A stretch of DNA of 64,000 bases from Trichomonas vaginalis G3 (lineage: Eukaryota > Parabasalia > Trichomonadida > Trichomonadidae): NCBI RefSeq assembly GCF_026262505.1, contig NC_067203.1, positions 12,536,392-12,600,391 on the forward strand, in the 5' to 3' direction. The translations under genes were made by a program, and so were the position numbers. The first letter of the stretch is position 1; each line of letters starts with the position of its first letter. Under the pieces are notes generated by a model. The model was given only the letters and a program-made list of their open reading frames with translations, had not been told where the DNA came from and searched no databases. This document shows positions 51,177 to 62,154 of this stretch, one piece after another.

Positions 51177-52358
51177 ATGGATGATGAAGAAATCACCTGC
51201 ATCCCTATAGGAAACTATATCCTTCGACAACGTATTGGAGAAGGTGCGTTCTCGTCTGTATGGACTGCAGACTCGAAAAAAACTAACTCGACTGTAGCTG
51301 TTAAAGTGATCTCAAAAAAGACACTTGAAGCGCCAGACATGTTTACTAGATTCAAAAGAGAAATCTCACTCCTTCAGCAAAACAACCATCCGTTTATTAT
51401 GCATTTTTTCGAAATGTTAGAAGATGAAAAAAATTATTACGTTATAATGGAATATGCAGATAATGGTGACTTTGAAACATTTCTAGAATCCAAGATGACA
51501 CTTCCTGAAAACATGAGCAGGTTCTTCCTCGCAGAGATGGTGCTTGCACTTGATTACCTTCATAATGAGCGTAGAATTGCTCACAGAGACCTTAAACCTC
51601 AAAACATCCTATTAGACAGATACAATAACATCCGAATCAGCGACTTTGGTCTTAGTAACACTTTTTCCGACTCGAACCCAACAATGACGTCGAATTGTGG
51701 TTCGCCTGCTTTCGTTGCACCAGAAGTTGTGAACGGACAGCCTTATAACAAATCCGCTGACATTTGGAGCCTCGGTGTAATATTTTATAGAATGGTTGTT
51801 GGTAATTTACCGTTTCAAGGTCCCGATGTCAAAACCATCTTAATGAAGATTGTTTCTGCCGAGCCATACTACCCTCCTTCACTTTCACCAGATCTTAGAG
51901 ATCTTTTACAGAAAATGCTTTGCAGAAACCCAGAGAAAAGAATTACAGCTAAGGAGATCAAAGCGCATCCATGGATAATACCAGAATTCGTCCAGGAATT
52001 ATCCAATTCGATAGATTCACTTAGAGAAGCAACTTCAGACGCTTCTTCTCCAGTGGCTGAACGAGATGCTGTAATGCTGCAGAAAGCAAGAGAACAGCTC
52101 GTTTACGATCTTTGGGAACAAGTCCAAACTGCAAGAACTTTATTACCAACGGTAGTAGTTCACCAACCACCACATTCCCTTCCGTCGCCATCATTCCCTG
52201 TTAACATGACGAATAAGGCCTCCAGAATCCCTTCAAGTATGGATTTGAAATTGAAAGAGCCTCTTGCAAAGCCAATGAGCAGACAAATGAATAAGTCATC
52301 TGCTAATTTGTTCCCGAAGAAGAGAGTGCCAACGAAAGTGCCCTCTCTTCTCGTCTAA
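51177..52358 (+). CDS. CAMK-like Ser/Thr protein kinase
   Basis: ATG at 51177 gives 393 residues (MDDEEITCIPIGNYILRQ); an extension upstream would need TTG. All kinase signatures are present: glycine loop GEGAFSSV, VAVKVISKK, catalytic AHRDLKPQN, DFG in ISDFGLSN, and GSPAFVAPE in the activation loop. The sequence resembles CAMK-like/SNF1-type kinases. After the kinase domain (about residues 20-275) comes a low-complexity, basic tail of 115 residues without a recognised regulatory domain. Confidence 0.9.
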   Translation: MDDEEITCIPIGNYILRQRIGEGAFSSVWTADSKKTNSTVAVKVISKKTLEAPDMFTRFKREISLLQQNNHPFIMHFFEMLEDEKNYYVIMEYADNGDFETFLESKMTLPENMSRFFLAEMVLALDYLHNERRIAHRDLKPQNILLDRYNNIRISDFGLSNTFSDSNPTMTSNCGSPAFVAPEVVNGQPYNKSADIWSLGVIFYRMVVGNLPFQGPDVKTILMKIVSAEPYYPPSLSPDLRDLLQKMLCRNPEKRITAKEIKAHPWIIPEFVQELSNSIDSLREATSDASSPVAERDAVMLQKAREQLVYDLWEQVQTARTLLPTVVVHQPPHSLPSPSFPVNMTNKASRIPSSMDLKLKEPLAKPMSRQMNKSSANLFPKKRVPTKVPSLLV

Positions 52359-52629
52359 TTCTTTGAGTGTTAGATATTAATGTTTGTATTTTTCGATTAT
52401 TATTAAATTTTATATTATGCTTTCTATACATGTTTTCTCAAATTGTTCCCTCCTCTTTTATGCATAAAAATTTAATTTCATTGCAATAAAATGATTTTAA
52501 ACTGGATTTGTATTGATAAATTATTTTATTGAGATGAAAATAGTTTGAATGAGAAGGTTAAAAAAGATATTTCATGATTCCGGTGATTATTGTCACATTT
52601 CCAAAATAATCGTCAATATTATTTTTGAG

Positions 52630-53190
52630 ATGAGTAAAAAGAAAGCAACCAAAAAACCACCGACATTCGAATTTCCAGATTTCTATGACTATCCACCATT
52701 CTGGACTCTTCAAACAAATAGCCAGACTAAAAAGCAGCAGTTAGACCTTTGGGCGAGTTTTATTTGCGCATACACAAAGTTTTACAAAAAGACAGAAATT
52801 GATATGATTCAAGCCTTAGATGCACCATTATTCAATAACCAAAAATTGGGAAGAAGAGTTTCCCAACAGATGATGACAGAAATCATAGACTACATGGTTC
52901 AATCAGAGAATGCTAAATGGTTAGAAAGTACAAAAACACGTGCTAGAATCATTTGGAGAACTACTCAACAAATTGGAGACATGGTTCGCCAGTACTTAGA
53001 CAATATTGGTTCTCTTAATACAATGATGACCTACGAAGAACTTATCAATGGCGATGAGACCGAAGGCGAGGGATTCCATGGATTAAGTGCAGACGAATTC
53101 CATGATGCAATGACTTTCATGGAGAGCAAGGGAAGGTGCAAGATTATTCCTGGTTCCAGTTTGGTAGAATATGGTGTTAAATTCTTTTAG
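52630..53190 (+). CDS. ESCRT-II subunit VPS25
   Basis: Start set at ATG 52630 (186 residues); an in-frame ATG at 52549 adds 27 residues that look non-coding. The order of conserved blocks matches Vps25: FYDYPPFWTLQTNSQTKKQQ near the N terminus, DAPLFNNQKLGRR, KTRARIIWR, ELINGDETEGEGFHGL, and the C-terminal GVKFF. Two winged helices are expected. Vps25 links ESCRT-II to ESCRT-III in multivesicular-body sorting. Confidence 0.92.
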   Translation: MSKKKATKKPPTFEFPDFYDYPPFWTLQTNSQTKKQQLDLWASFICAYTKFYKKTEIDMIQALDAPLFNNQKLGRRVSQQMMTEIIDYMVQSENAKWLESTKTRARIIWRTTQQIGDMVRQYLDNIGSLNTMMTYEELINGDETEGEGFHGLSADEFHDAMTFMESKGRCKIIPGSSLVEYGVKFF

Positions 53191-53471
53191 GTTGTTCATA
53201 ATTTAAAATACTAAAAATTACGAAAAAACGGAAAAATACATTTTTATTAAATTAATAGATCATCAACTACGACAATTTACATTCACAACTTCTTGAAATA
53301 TAAAAATTCTACTGCAATTTTTTGTAGAAATGCTATAAAATCTAAAAATTAGATATATTTTTCTAATTTTCTTTAAAATTATATTTAGATTGTAGATGTG
53401 TTGAAACATAATTGAGTTCTAATCTCTATAACACGCATTTTATTATATCTAAACAAAAAAAAAATAAACAA

Positions 53472-54902
53472 TTATTCTTCTAAAAACAAACATTGTAAAA
53501 CTGTATGGATAATATCATTGTCATCATCATTATCGGTATCTATTGAATCAAGAGTCTCATGTACTCCTGCTTCTTCAAGGATATTTCTAAATTCTTCTAA
53601 AAAAACAGGATTTGATGTTGAAATATATGAATGAATATACTTCAAACCAGCAATAAGACATATTCCATTAGGAATCGACTCATAAACCTCTATAAGCTTA
53701 TTTAAAGCCATTGCGAGTCCTTCATTTTCTTTTATTTGAAATCTCCAGAGATCAGGATTTCCGAATATTCCTGGGAAGTGCATCATAATTCCTGCCATTA
53801 GCTTTCCTACTTTGGTCGTCAATTTAAAGTTTCCGCTAAAAATTATTTGAATTAAATCTTCAAAAAATTCAAATGTGTCAAAGCATAAAACTTGATTTCC
53901 ACATGCTTCGCTATCTACTTCGAGAAACTTTTCAAATAATTCCAAAGCAATAATTTTCAATTCATTATTTTCAGGAGAATTGGAGTTTTTTAGGTAATTA
54001 CGAGCTACTGATGTCAGATTCTCATCGAATAGTCCGAAATTACCTGAAATATAAATGATTTTCAAACAATATTTATAATATTGTTCTCCGAAGTTTAAAA
54101 CATTAAGAAAAGCAACTTCGGCGTCTTCGTCTTCGAAACTAGTAAGTCTATGTTCAAAAAGTGAATAAAGTAAAAAAGATCTTTCTTCTGGGAATTCTAC
54201 TGATTCATTTGCAACTAAAGATAGTACAAACTGAATTCCATCACTTGTAATTTCATGTGCAAGAGGTGAATATGTATGATTAATGTCTGGATTCTCTGTA
54301 TCGTCATCGACCAATATTAAACATGCGATTTTGATCATTAGATCAGCAAATTTAATAATGATCTTTGACAGAGGTAAAATGTCTGGTTGTAAAAAGATCT
54401 TATCTAATATGAATGGAAAATCTGGATTCATTGCTTCAATTGTTTCATCATTTATCAATGAGCAAATCAAGAGTATATGATTTTGTGCGAATTGCATATT
54501 GTCTGGTGTGAAGTTTTCGATTGAAATGAAAGAATTTGTAGAAAATTCAAGCATTTCCTTAGACACAACTTCTGGATATTTCAAACAGTATTGTGCCAAT
54601 GTAATCATTGCATGAGAGAGTTGGTTCATGTCTGAACAGTAATTTTGCATACCGTCGAAAATTAATTGCGCAAAATTAAGTTCTTTAAGCGCATAATCAG
54701 TAATACCATAATGAATTTGGCAAAGATTATATATAAAATCAAGATTATCATCTAAATCATCAAAAAACGTATCATATCTAAGTTGAATCTGTTGAATAAT
54801 AGCATTCTGTTGTTCTTCTGGGTTTAGTTCTCCTTTTAAATGAAATATATCTTCTATTTTAGATGGTTGTAAAGAATTATGTTCTTTATAATCATCATCC
54901 AT
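53472..54902 (-). CDS. Acidic helical protein (476 aa), unknown
   Basis: A clear ATG at 54902 is preceded within 2-12 bases by TCACTTTTTTT, a good initiator. The protein is acidic and made of repeated helix pairs (ARM/HEAT-like style: FAQLIFDGMQNYCSDMNQLS, LKIIALELFEKFLEVDSEAC). No family recognised. It could be a nuclear transport or scaffold protein; that is only a guess from the fold style. Confidence 0.75.
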   Translation of the reverse strand: MDDDYKEHNSLQPSKIEDIFHLKGELNPEEQQNAIIQQIQLRYDTFFDDLDDNLDFIYNLCQIHYGITDYALKELNFAQLIFDGMQNYCSDMNQLSHAMITLAQYCLKYPEVVSKEMLEFSTNSFISIENFTPDNMQFAQNHILLICSLINDETIEAMNPDFPFILDKIFLQPDILPLSKIIIKFADLMIKIACLILVDDDTENPDINHTYSPLAHEITSDGIQFVLSLVANESVEFPEERSFLLYSLFEHRLTSFEDEDAEVAFLNVLNFGEQYYKYCLKIIYISGNFGLFDENLTSVARNYLKNSNSPENNELKIIALELFEKFLEVDSEACGNQVLCFDTFEFFEDLIQIIFSGNFKLTTKVGKLMAGIMMHFPGIFGNPDLWRFQIKENEGLAMALNKLIEVYESIPNGICLIAGLKYIHSYISTSNPVFLEEFRNILEEAGVHETLDSIDTDNDDDNDIIHTVLQCLFLEE

Positions 54903-54903
54903 G

Positions 54904-54914
54904 AAAAAAAGTGA
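54904..54914 (-). promoter_or_regulatory. Inr-like motif before the 476-aa gene
   Basis: Reads GGTCACTTTTTTTC on the minus strand just before the ATG, matching TCAYTWY; the 5' leader would be about ten bases, as is usual in T. vaginalis. Confidence 0.6.
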
Positions 54915-56296
54915 CCTTAGATTTTATAAATCTTGTCCATAAACAAGACAAAGTAAAGCATTTCTTGCACAAAGAACTGAACAGAATTCATTCATAATGA
55001 AATGTTGCTTCGCTTTTATTGATGTGAAGCACCTCGTCGTAGGACAAAAACAATTATCAATGATCAAACAGAGTTCAGCTAATAGAACAGTACCAAAATA
55101 TTATCAAGGATATTTTAGAATTAATTTGTTCTAATGTTGATGGATATTCTCCACTTTGACAAAGAATTCAACATATCTTCATATTCAGGGTTTATTTCTT
55201 AGATCATAGTACCTACTGACTGTTTTAATAAACCACTTAATACTTATAATCTTTAAATTAAAGAAATTATTTTTATTTCGTGCCATTTAAAGTACTATTA
55301 ACTTTTCTATGTATGAAATATGAGATACCTACTGTTATAAAAAGGAGATAACATAATCTTTTTATGTAGATCATTATTTTATTACAAAATATCTACCAAA
55401 TATTATAATTCAGCTCTTAAAATGTAAATATAGTATTTCTGGCCCAATTCAAATATAATGGCTATTAAGACATTACTAAATTCGAATCTTAATTTTTCCA
55501 AAAAAATTTCAAAAATTCAAAAATGAATTGAAGTTTATTGAATTTCATGTTAAATTCTTGAAATTCGAAAAAATTTGGAAAATAAAACTTTTATATTTTA
55601 GCTTATATTATCAATTTGAATGGAAATCTTAGCAAAAACCTTCAGATATAAAGATATTTTTATTTAAACTAAAAAAACATTCATTTTTCTTTAGTCAGGG
55701 TAGTAACTTCAGGCAAACGTGCATTTCAAATGAGAATAATTACTTCAAATATTTGTATCAATTTCTTATTGAAGAACAAAAGAAGAAGTAAAAGCAACTT
55801 AATTAGGACTGTAATAATTTGAAATCAAAATACTATAAAAATTCTAATACAATCGCTTGTAAATCTAAAATGAACCTCAAATTATTTAGGAGAATTTCAA
55901 AATATACACATGTATATAAATAAATTGCCAACACATCAATGATTAAAGAAAGATTTTAAGTTAATTGGCTGGTGAACTCCAAAAAATTTGGGAATATTTA
56001 GAGTTTTAAGATTAGGTTATCAATAGTAATGATTTGTTCTAAGTAATTGAATTTTAAAGAGTTTTTGTAAGTTTAAGACTTAGAATTGATCCCAGGCCTT
56101 CTTGGATTTGGATAATTGAAGAATTTTGATAATATCTGCGCCTTTTATTAATAGAGGAATCGACAAATGCATCAAATACTAGCAGGTTGTGTTTTCGGAT
56201 GCGTAGTACACTTGGTTTATGTTCAATGCGAATAAAACAACGAAAAATTTTGGGATTGAATAGTTGTAAAGTGAAATGGGTTGACCTTTTTTTTGG
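54915..56296. other. Long intergenic region
   Basis: About 1.4 kb without a supported gene. A 46-codon plus-strand frame near 54999 lacks support. No repeat or RNA gene recognised. Confidence 0.5.
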
Positions 56297-56764
56297 ATGC
56301 CTATCGAGGTTACTGATCCAGCAGCTTTCCGTGATATGGTCCGTATGCTCTCAACTAACGTTGATGGTCGCCGTCCACTCTACCTTGCTCTCACAAACAT
56401 CTCTGGTATTGGCCGCAGATTTGCATACGCTGTTGTTCGCCGCGCAGGCCTTGACCCACTCCGCCGTGCTGGTACACTCACACCAAAGGAGGAAGAACTC
56501 ATCGTTTCAATCATCCAGAACCCAACTGAACACCAAATCCCAGTTTGGATGCTCAACCGTCGTTTCGACCGCGCTACAGGTCAAAACACTCACTGGGTTG
56601 CTACAGATCTCGGTGCTAACATTCGTGCTGAAATCGAAAGAATGAAGAAGATGCGTATGAAACGTGGTATCCGCCATGGTCTTGGTCTTAAGGTCCGTGG
56701 CCAGTGCACAAAGTCTACAGGCCGCCGCGGTGGTGCCCTCGGTGTCGAGCGCAAGAAAGATTAA
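56297..56764 (+). CDS. RPS18: Ribosomal protein S18 (uS13)
   Basis: 155 residues, the normal length for eukaryotic uS13. Recognisable blocks: RRPLYLALTNISGIGRRFAY (helix-two-turn-helix), VWMLNRRFD, the basic RMKKMRMKRGIRHGLGLKVR and the C-terminal GQCTKSTGRRGG. It sits in the head of the 40S subunit contacting tRNA and uS19. Base composition is much higher in G+C than its neighbours, as expected of a highly expressed gene with strong codon bias. Confidence 0.97.
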   Translation: MPIEVTDPAAFRDMVRMLSTNVDGRRPLYLALTNISGIGRRFAYAVVRRAGLDPLRRAGTLTPKEEELIVSIIQNPTEHQIPVWMLNRRFDRATGQNTHWVATDLGANIRAEIERMKKMRMKRGIRHGLGLKVRGQCTKSTGRRGGALGVERKKD

Positions 56765-57352
56765 AGCTTTTTTATTACCTTCTTCAAATCTACAATTATT
56801 ATCCATATTATTGGGTAATACGAAATACTCTCATTATTCACACTACCATAATTTACATTCTCTAATATTCAGACAAATGGTTTTTAAATTATTTTGAAAT
56901 TCTCCGTTTTCCCTTGCAATCCTTTGCAATGAAAACTAACTGTGTGCTCATGGAGAATACTTTTGTACTATTTTATATAAATTCGAAAATTTATCTGTTA
57001 ATTAGCAAAAAATCGACCATTATTCTATTGTGGAAAGAATTATGTTTTGCCAAGATATCATTCAATTAACTTGAATCAATGTGATTTATGTTGGATAATG
57101 ATATTCTTAACTCAAATACATGGTAGATACGAAATTTTTAGCTAAGCAAGCCCTATAAGATGAGGTGTTACATTTTCTTCTATCTATCAACAAGGTTAAT
57201 TTCATTCATTTCGTTTTTTTTTTGATTTGTTTTTCAATGGCTCTCAAAACTTAGAAAAAGCTTATTGTCCTGATATCTAATCGAACAAACGACAATTTTA
57301 TCAATACAGACAGACTCGTAATAATTGGCAAATTTGACACTTTTGAATAAAT
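56765..57352. other. Intergenic between RPS18 and CLEC16A-like gene
   Basis: About 590 bp, AT-rich. GACACTTTTG lies 11-20 bases before ATG 57353, a weak initiator match. Nothing else recognised. Confidence 0.5.
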
Positions 57353-58975
57353 ATGCTGTATGAAGCTATTAATTTAGCTTCTACAGAATATTTAGCAAAG
57401 CCAAATGATTCTACTCAAGCAAGTTTCTTTGATGCAATAGATAAAATACCAGAAATCTTTTCAAAATCAACAGAATCGTTTGGAACAAAGCTAACGAAAC
57501 TTAAAAATTCGCAATTCTTTTCTGCAATATATCAAATGCTGAAAAGTAAAATTAGTGATAATCAGCAATTGCAATTACTCAAATTAATGGATTTTTTAAT
57601 TACAACGGCTTCGAAAAAAGAAGATATAGAATTCATATTTAGCAATGATCTGATAAATACAATAATATCCTGCAAGTTCAACTGGTCTTTGCAAGATAAT
57701 TTATTAGCTTACACTTCATTTCTCAAAAACATTGCAACTAAACTTCCAACAATGAACGTTAATTACATATTTACACAATATCCATACTCATTACCATTAT
57801 ATTTGTATTCCACAATTTTTTTGACAAATCCTGATTCAATTGTCGTTTCTGCTGCAAGATTCGTGATCCTACAACTTTGTAATCTTAAAAATCCAGAGAT
57901 TAATGACTATATCGACTATCATATCCCTACACAACAACTAGAAAAATTAGTATCAATCGATGAAATAGAATCTATCGATTATATTATAGATTTACTACGT
58001 GTAGCACCACTGAGATTTACTAAATCCATAGAGAAATACGTTAAAAACAAATTAAATTCTTCTGGACCGGAATACATGGTAATTTGTTTCCAAAACTTCA
58101 TGGATTCGCCTCTAAAGTCAATGATCATACAAACATTGAACGAAAAACTGTTGCAATATGATTATTCTCAAATTTTAAATCTCGGAATTTTATTATATTC
58201 AGTGGAAAACAAATATATGACTCTAGATACCGCAATACAGCTAGGATTTATTGCTATTGAGAAGTTCGAATTCGTTCAATTGTTTGCTCCGATAACTTTG
58301 TTAAATCCTAAGCCTCTGGTTTCCGAAATTCTTATTAAACTATCCACAACGAGATTTAACGCTCTTGTACTTACCATTTGCCTTAAAATTTGGGAAAAAA
58401 TTTACAAAAATCAGCCTTTCTTTTTGTATGACATTTTACAGGCCATCGTTAAAGAGATGAAGAAGAACTTATCAATGAAACTCGTGAGAGCATTCATTGA
58501 ACGTGAAGAAGTCAATATTAGAACAGATTTGAATTTTATCAAAGAAAATGTTAATTATCCGGATTACAATTGGAACAGCGGTAACCTTGCTCCACTTATA
58601 GATGTCCTTTTAGCCCTACAGCTTTCTATTTCTCGTTGGACGAAGATTCCGATTTCATTTCAGTTCCCAGAAATAAATTTCGAGATTCCTGAGATAAGTT
58701 TCTCAACAAGCACAAATAACTCAATCACCATATCATCAAGTTTTCTTTCTATTGACAACACAAAAATAGAATTAATGAGATTTGATGTAAAACAAGGTAA
58801 AACAAAGAGGAATTTGGAGTTAGTCATTTTTGATAGGAAGAAATTCGGAAGTTTGGAGAAGAAATCCAGGGAAATCGAGTTTGAAACAACAACTATCGCA
58901 GAACAGTTTGTTGAAGAAGTAGAAAAGCGTCAATTGAATAATATACGAGTTCTTTTAGCTGGATATGGATGCTGA
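57353..58975 (+). CDS. CLEC16A/FPL-domain family protein
   Basis: 540 residues, mostly helical. The FPL-type block (FIFSNDLINTIISCKFNWSL, LLAYTSFLKNIATKLPTMNV, NYIFTQYPYSLPLYLYSTIF) occupies about residues 80-165 and matches the pattern of CLEC16A/Ema/GOP-1 proteins, which act in endosome maturation and autophagy. It is about half the length of the human protein; the later part retains helical repeats and a beta-rich end. Assigned by pattern; a profile search would settle it. Confidence 0.75.
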   Translation: MLYEAINLASTEYLAKPNDSTQASFFDAIDKIPEIFSKSTESFGTKLTKLKNSQFFSAIYQMLKSKISDNQQLQLLKLMDFLITTASKKEDIEFIFSNDLINTIISCKFNWSLQDNLLAYTSFLKNIATKLPTMNVNYIFTQYPYSLPLYLYSTIFLTNPDSIVVSAARFVILQLCNLKNPEINDYIDYHIPTQQLEKLVSIDEIESIDYIIDLLRVAPLRFTKSIEKYVKNKLNSSGPEYMVICFQNFMDSPLKSMIIQTLNEKLLQYDYSQILNLGILLYSVENKYMTLDTAIQLGFIAIEKFEFVQLFAPITLLNPKPLVSEILIKLSTTRFNALVLTICLKIWEKIYKNQPFFLYDILQAIVKEMKKNLSMKLVRAFIEREEVNIRTDLNFIKENVNYPDYNWNSGNLAPLIDVLLALQLSISRWTKIPISFQFPEINFEIPEISFSTSTNNSITISSSFLSIDNTKIELMRFDVKQGKTKRNLELVIFDRKKFGSLEKKSREIEFETTTIAEQFVEEVEKRQLNNIRVLLAGYGC

Positions 58976-59920
58976 AATAATCGGATTTTATATTTTGTTA
59001 ATAAATTATGTTTATTTATTTAATTTATTGATTTTTTACCTTCACAGCACTTCAATTCTTCTTGTGAATGCATTCAATGTTTGTAGGCATGCTAGTAATG
59101 GTGAGTATTTGCTGCTATAAATAAATTAATTTAAAATGTTTCTTATTTAAATATTAGTATTAAGGCATACAATTATGCTTTGCGTGTATGCATGCATGTA
59201 TATTGATACTAGCCAATTTCCGATCAAGATAAAAATTTGAATCTCGTCTTGGCGTTCAATATGTCCGTGTTGAGTTTCTAAACACAGACATTACATATAG
59301 ACAAAATATTTAATAATGGACATTAAACCCTTCTAAATTTATGTCTTCATTTATTATCTTGGACATTTATAAATAAATTTGCCTAATTCTTGCGACCCAT
59401 AGAATAACATTTAAAATCAAGCAAGTTAAAATTCCATATGAGCCTTTCCTATTTGATTTCAATTCGTTTCCATAAATTTTATAAAAATTTTAATGGAAAA
59501 TTAACAAAATGCTTGCATAGGAGATGATTGGAAATTTTGAATTATAAATATTATCGTCAACGATCATTGTTTATATCGAGAAAAATTTTTATATAAATTT
59601 AAGAACAAATTGAATGCTGATTCATTTTTCTTCCGATCGAAAAAAAAATTTTACATCGCTTCACAATTTGTTCGGATCTGAAAATATAATATACTAATAA
59701 TATCATTACAATGAGATTGATAAACAAACTTTGCGTAAAGATGATGCAGATTGGCGAAAGATCATCATCATAACGCAAACTTTCGTCATTTTTTCAAATC
59801 TTGAAGATTTTAAATAAATTTAAATATTCATCATCCATATAATCATTTCCATCTGATGACAAAAAATAACGAGAGGTTTATGTCCATTGAAATTTTTGAA
59901 TCAATCATAATTTCTGATTA
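58976..59920. other. Intergenic, nothing recognised
   Basis: About 945 bp of AT-rich DNA; no supported gene or repeat family. Confidence 0.5.
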
Positions 59921-61858
59921 ATGGGAGGAGAAGGCTCAGTTCCAGTCTGTAGAGTTGCTAGTATTCATGAATTTATGGAAGGATGCGAGAGCCCTATCCT
60001 CAGAAGCACAGCAGTCAATCCAAAATGCAGGGGCTCAATTTCTGGACGTTTTCCTATTCAACAGAATTCACGTACTCCAGCTGAAGTTTTGGCAACAAGT
60101 GCCAGACTTCATGGAAAGAGACCATATCTTGGTGAACGAATAATCGATATCAACGGTAATTATGGAAGTTACAAATTTATCAGTTTCTCTGATGCTCTTA
60201 GTCAGACGCAAACCTTCGCTAAAGGACTAAGTACAATAGGTGTTACAAAAGGTTCCTACGTCGGTCTGTTTTCAGATAACTGTGCCCTTTGGCAAATCTC
60301 ATTTTTTGCTATTAACATGCTCCAAGCCATTTCGATCCTAGTTTCGGATTCCCTTGCTTTAGAAAGAACGTTTTCTATCTTTAATGAAACGAAATGTTCG
60401 ATCATGATCGTAAGCAAAGATAAGTTTGAGACTCTCATGAAATATCTTCCAAATATGCCTCATGTCAAGAAAGTTATTATTCTTAATAGCGAGATTCCTC
60501 TTGAAAATCCTCATCCTGAGGTTAATTTCTATTCATATAACTCGCTCTCCAAGTCCGCTGCGACCGTTGAGTACAAATTTGGTCAGCAGAATCCAGATGA
60601 CGACGCAGTGATCATTTTTACAACAGGAACGACCGATAAACCAAAAGGTTGTATTTTATCCAACTCGAATTTGATTGCAGGAGCTTCAGGATTCTCAGAT
60701 CTTGCATATTCCATTGGATATGGCGATTATTACATCTCTTATATGCCTCTAACCCACATTTATTCCCTTAATGTTGAACTTTGCATGCTTGCACAAGGAG
60801 CAGCCATCGGTTACTATACAGGATCGACCAAGAACCTGTTAGAAGACATCAAAGTTCTCAGACCAACCATTATTTGTGGTTATCCCCGCTTATGGAACAA
60901 GATATGCAATTCTATTAAGGAATACATTGATAACTGCAGCTTTTTGGAGAAGTATTTATACAAACTTACCATTTCTCATAAGCATCGTGCATTTAATAAC
61001 AATCCAAACCCTTCTATTTTATTAGATAATCTTATTCTTCCGAAAGTCAACAGTTTCCTCGGATCTCGCGTCAGATTGATTGTTAGTGGCGGTGCACCGC
61101 TTAAACCAGATGTTTACGACTACTTAAGAGCAGTTATTACTCCAAATATTGTTCAAGGCTACGGAATGACCGAATCGAGTGGCTGCATCTCAGTACAAGA
61201 CCCAAGGATGGCAAGCAACATCGGATCAGGCATCATTTCCCCATGTTGCGAAGTGAAATTAAGATCTGTCCCAGGAATGATGTATAATCCACAGGGAAAG
61301 CCACGAACAGGCGAGATACTTGTCAGAGGACCAAATGTCTTCAAAGGATACTTCAACGACGAGAAAAGCACGAAAGAAGTTTTATTAGAAGGCGGATGGC
61401 TTTGTACGAGTGATATCGGATTGATTACTGAGTCTGGAGAGATACAAATCATCGACAGAATCTCCAATTTCATCAAACTCAGTTCCGGTAGATATATCTC
61501 AATTCAAACAATGACTTCTATCATGGAATCCGTGGAAGGAGTCAAAGGAGCATATGTATACGCTGATTCCCATAGCGATAAGCCGATCGCTGTCATTTCT
61601 CCATCGAAATTGTACGCAACTCTTTGGAAAGGAAAAGGAATCAAAGATTTATCGAGATGTGAAGAAGCATGTGATGAAATGAAGAATAGAATCAATAAAA
61701 GAATGGAACAACTTCATTGTTCGAAATGTAACTTACTTTCGAAAGTTATCATCATTGAAGACGAAATTTCCCACAAATTCGATCCAAATAATCCTTGCCA
61801 GCTTCAATACAATGATATAAGAAAGCTTTATCAAGATAGAATTCTTGAATGCTTGTAA
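59921..61858 (+). CDS. Long-chain acyl-CoA synthetase (ACSL family)
   Basis: 645 residues, typical of long-chain acyl-CoA synthetases. AMP-binding signatures: P-loop-like IIFTTGTTDKPKGCIL (about 229-244), VQGYGMTESSG (about 410), GGWLCTSDIG (about 492) and DRISNFIKLSSGRYIS (about 510). The enzyme activates fatty acids with ATP and CoA, feeding lipid remodelling, which matters to a parasite thought to scavenge fatty acids. The Asp in TTGTTDKPKG replaces the Gly usual after TSGTT. Substrate chain length cannot be read. Confidence 0.92.
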   Translation: MGGEGSVPVCRVASIHEFMEGCESPILRSTAVNPKCRGSISGRFPIQQNSRTPAEVLATSARLHGKRPYLGERIIDINGNYGSYKFISFSDALSQTQTFAKGLSTIGVTKGSYVGLFSDNCALWQISFFAINMLQAISILVSDSLALERTFSIFNETKCSIMIVSKDKFETLMKYLPNMPHVKKVIILNSEIPLENPHPEVNFYSYNSLSKSAATVEYKFGQQNPDDDAVIIFTTGTTDKPKGCILSNSNLIAGASGFSDLAYSIGYGDYYISYMPLTHIYSLNVELCMLAQGAAIGYYTGSTKNLLEDIKVLRPTIICGYPRLWNKICNSIKEYIDNCSFLEKYLYKLTISHKHRAFNNNPNPSILLDNLILPKVNSFLGSRVRLIVSGGAPLKPDVYDYLRAVITPNIVQGYGMTESSGCISVQDPRMASNIGSGIISPCCEVKLRSVPGMMYNPQGKPRTGEILVRGPNVFKGYFNDEKSTKEVLLEGGWLCTSDIGLITESGEIQIIDRISNFIKLSSGRYISIQTMTSIMESVEGVKGAYVYADSHSDKPIAVISPSKLYATLWKGKGIKDLSRCEEACDEMKNRINKRMEQLHCSKCNLLSKVIIIEDEISHKFDPNNPCQLQYNDIRKLYQDRILECL

Positions 61859-62154
61859 TTTCATATATTTTTTATTTGTTTTTTATTAGTAAATGTTTTA
61901 TGTGCGTATTTTAAATATTTTTCATAACACAAACATCAAATCAGCAAAATTAGATTTTCAATCTAAAATCCTTTTCCTTCGCAAAGTCTCTTATTCAAAA
62001 TTTTGATAGAGATTCACTTAAGATTGAGCAGAAAAACGATGGGGAGACTTTACGAAGGTAAATGAGTTTAATCTTTTTTTTCAAAATTAAAGAAGAAGAC
62101 TTCTAATGCCCAAAATTATTGGATATAAGTTATAAAGAATTAAAATAAAAGTGT
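61859..62154. other. Convergent spacer
   Basis: About 300 bp of AT-rich DNA between convergent gene ends; nothing recognised. Confidence 0.5.

Noticed and set aside
54999..55139. 46-codon frame after the 476-residue gene
   Set aside because: Short, no initiator, no similarity; likely chance.
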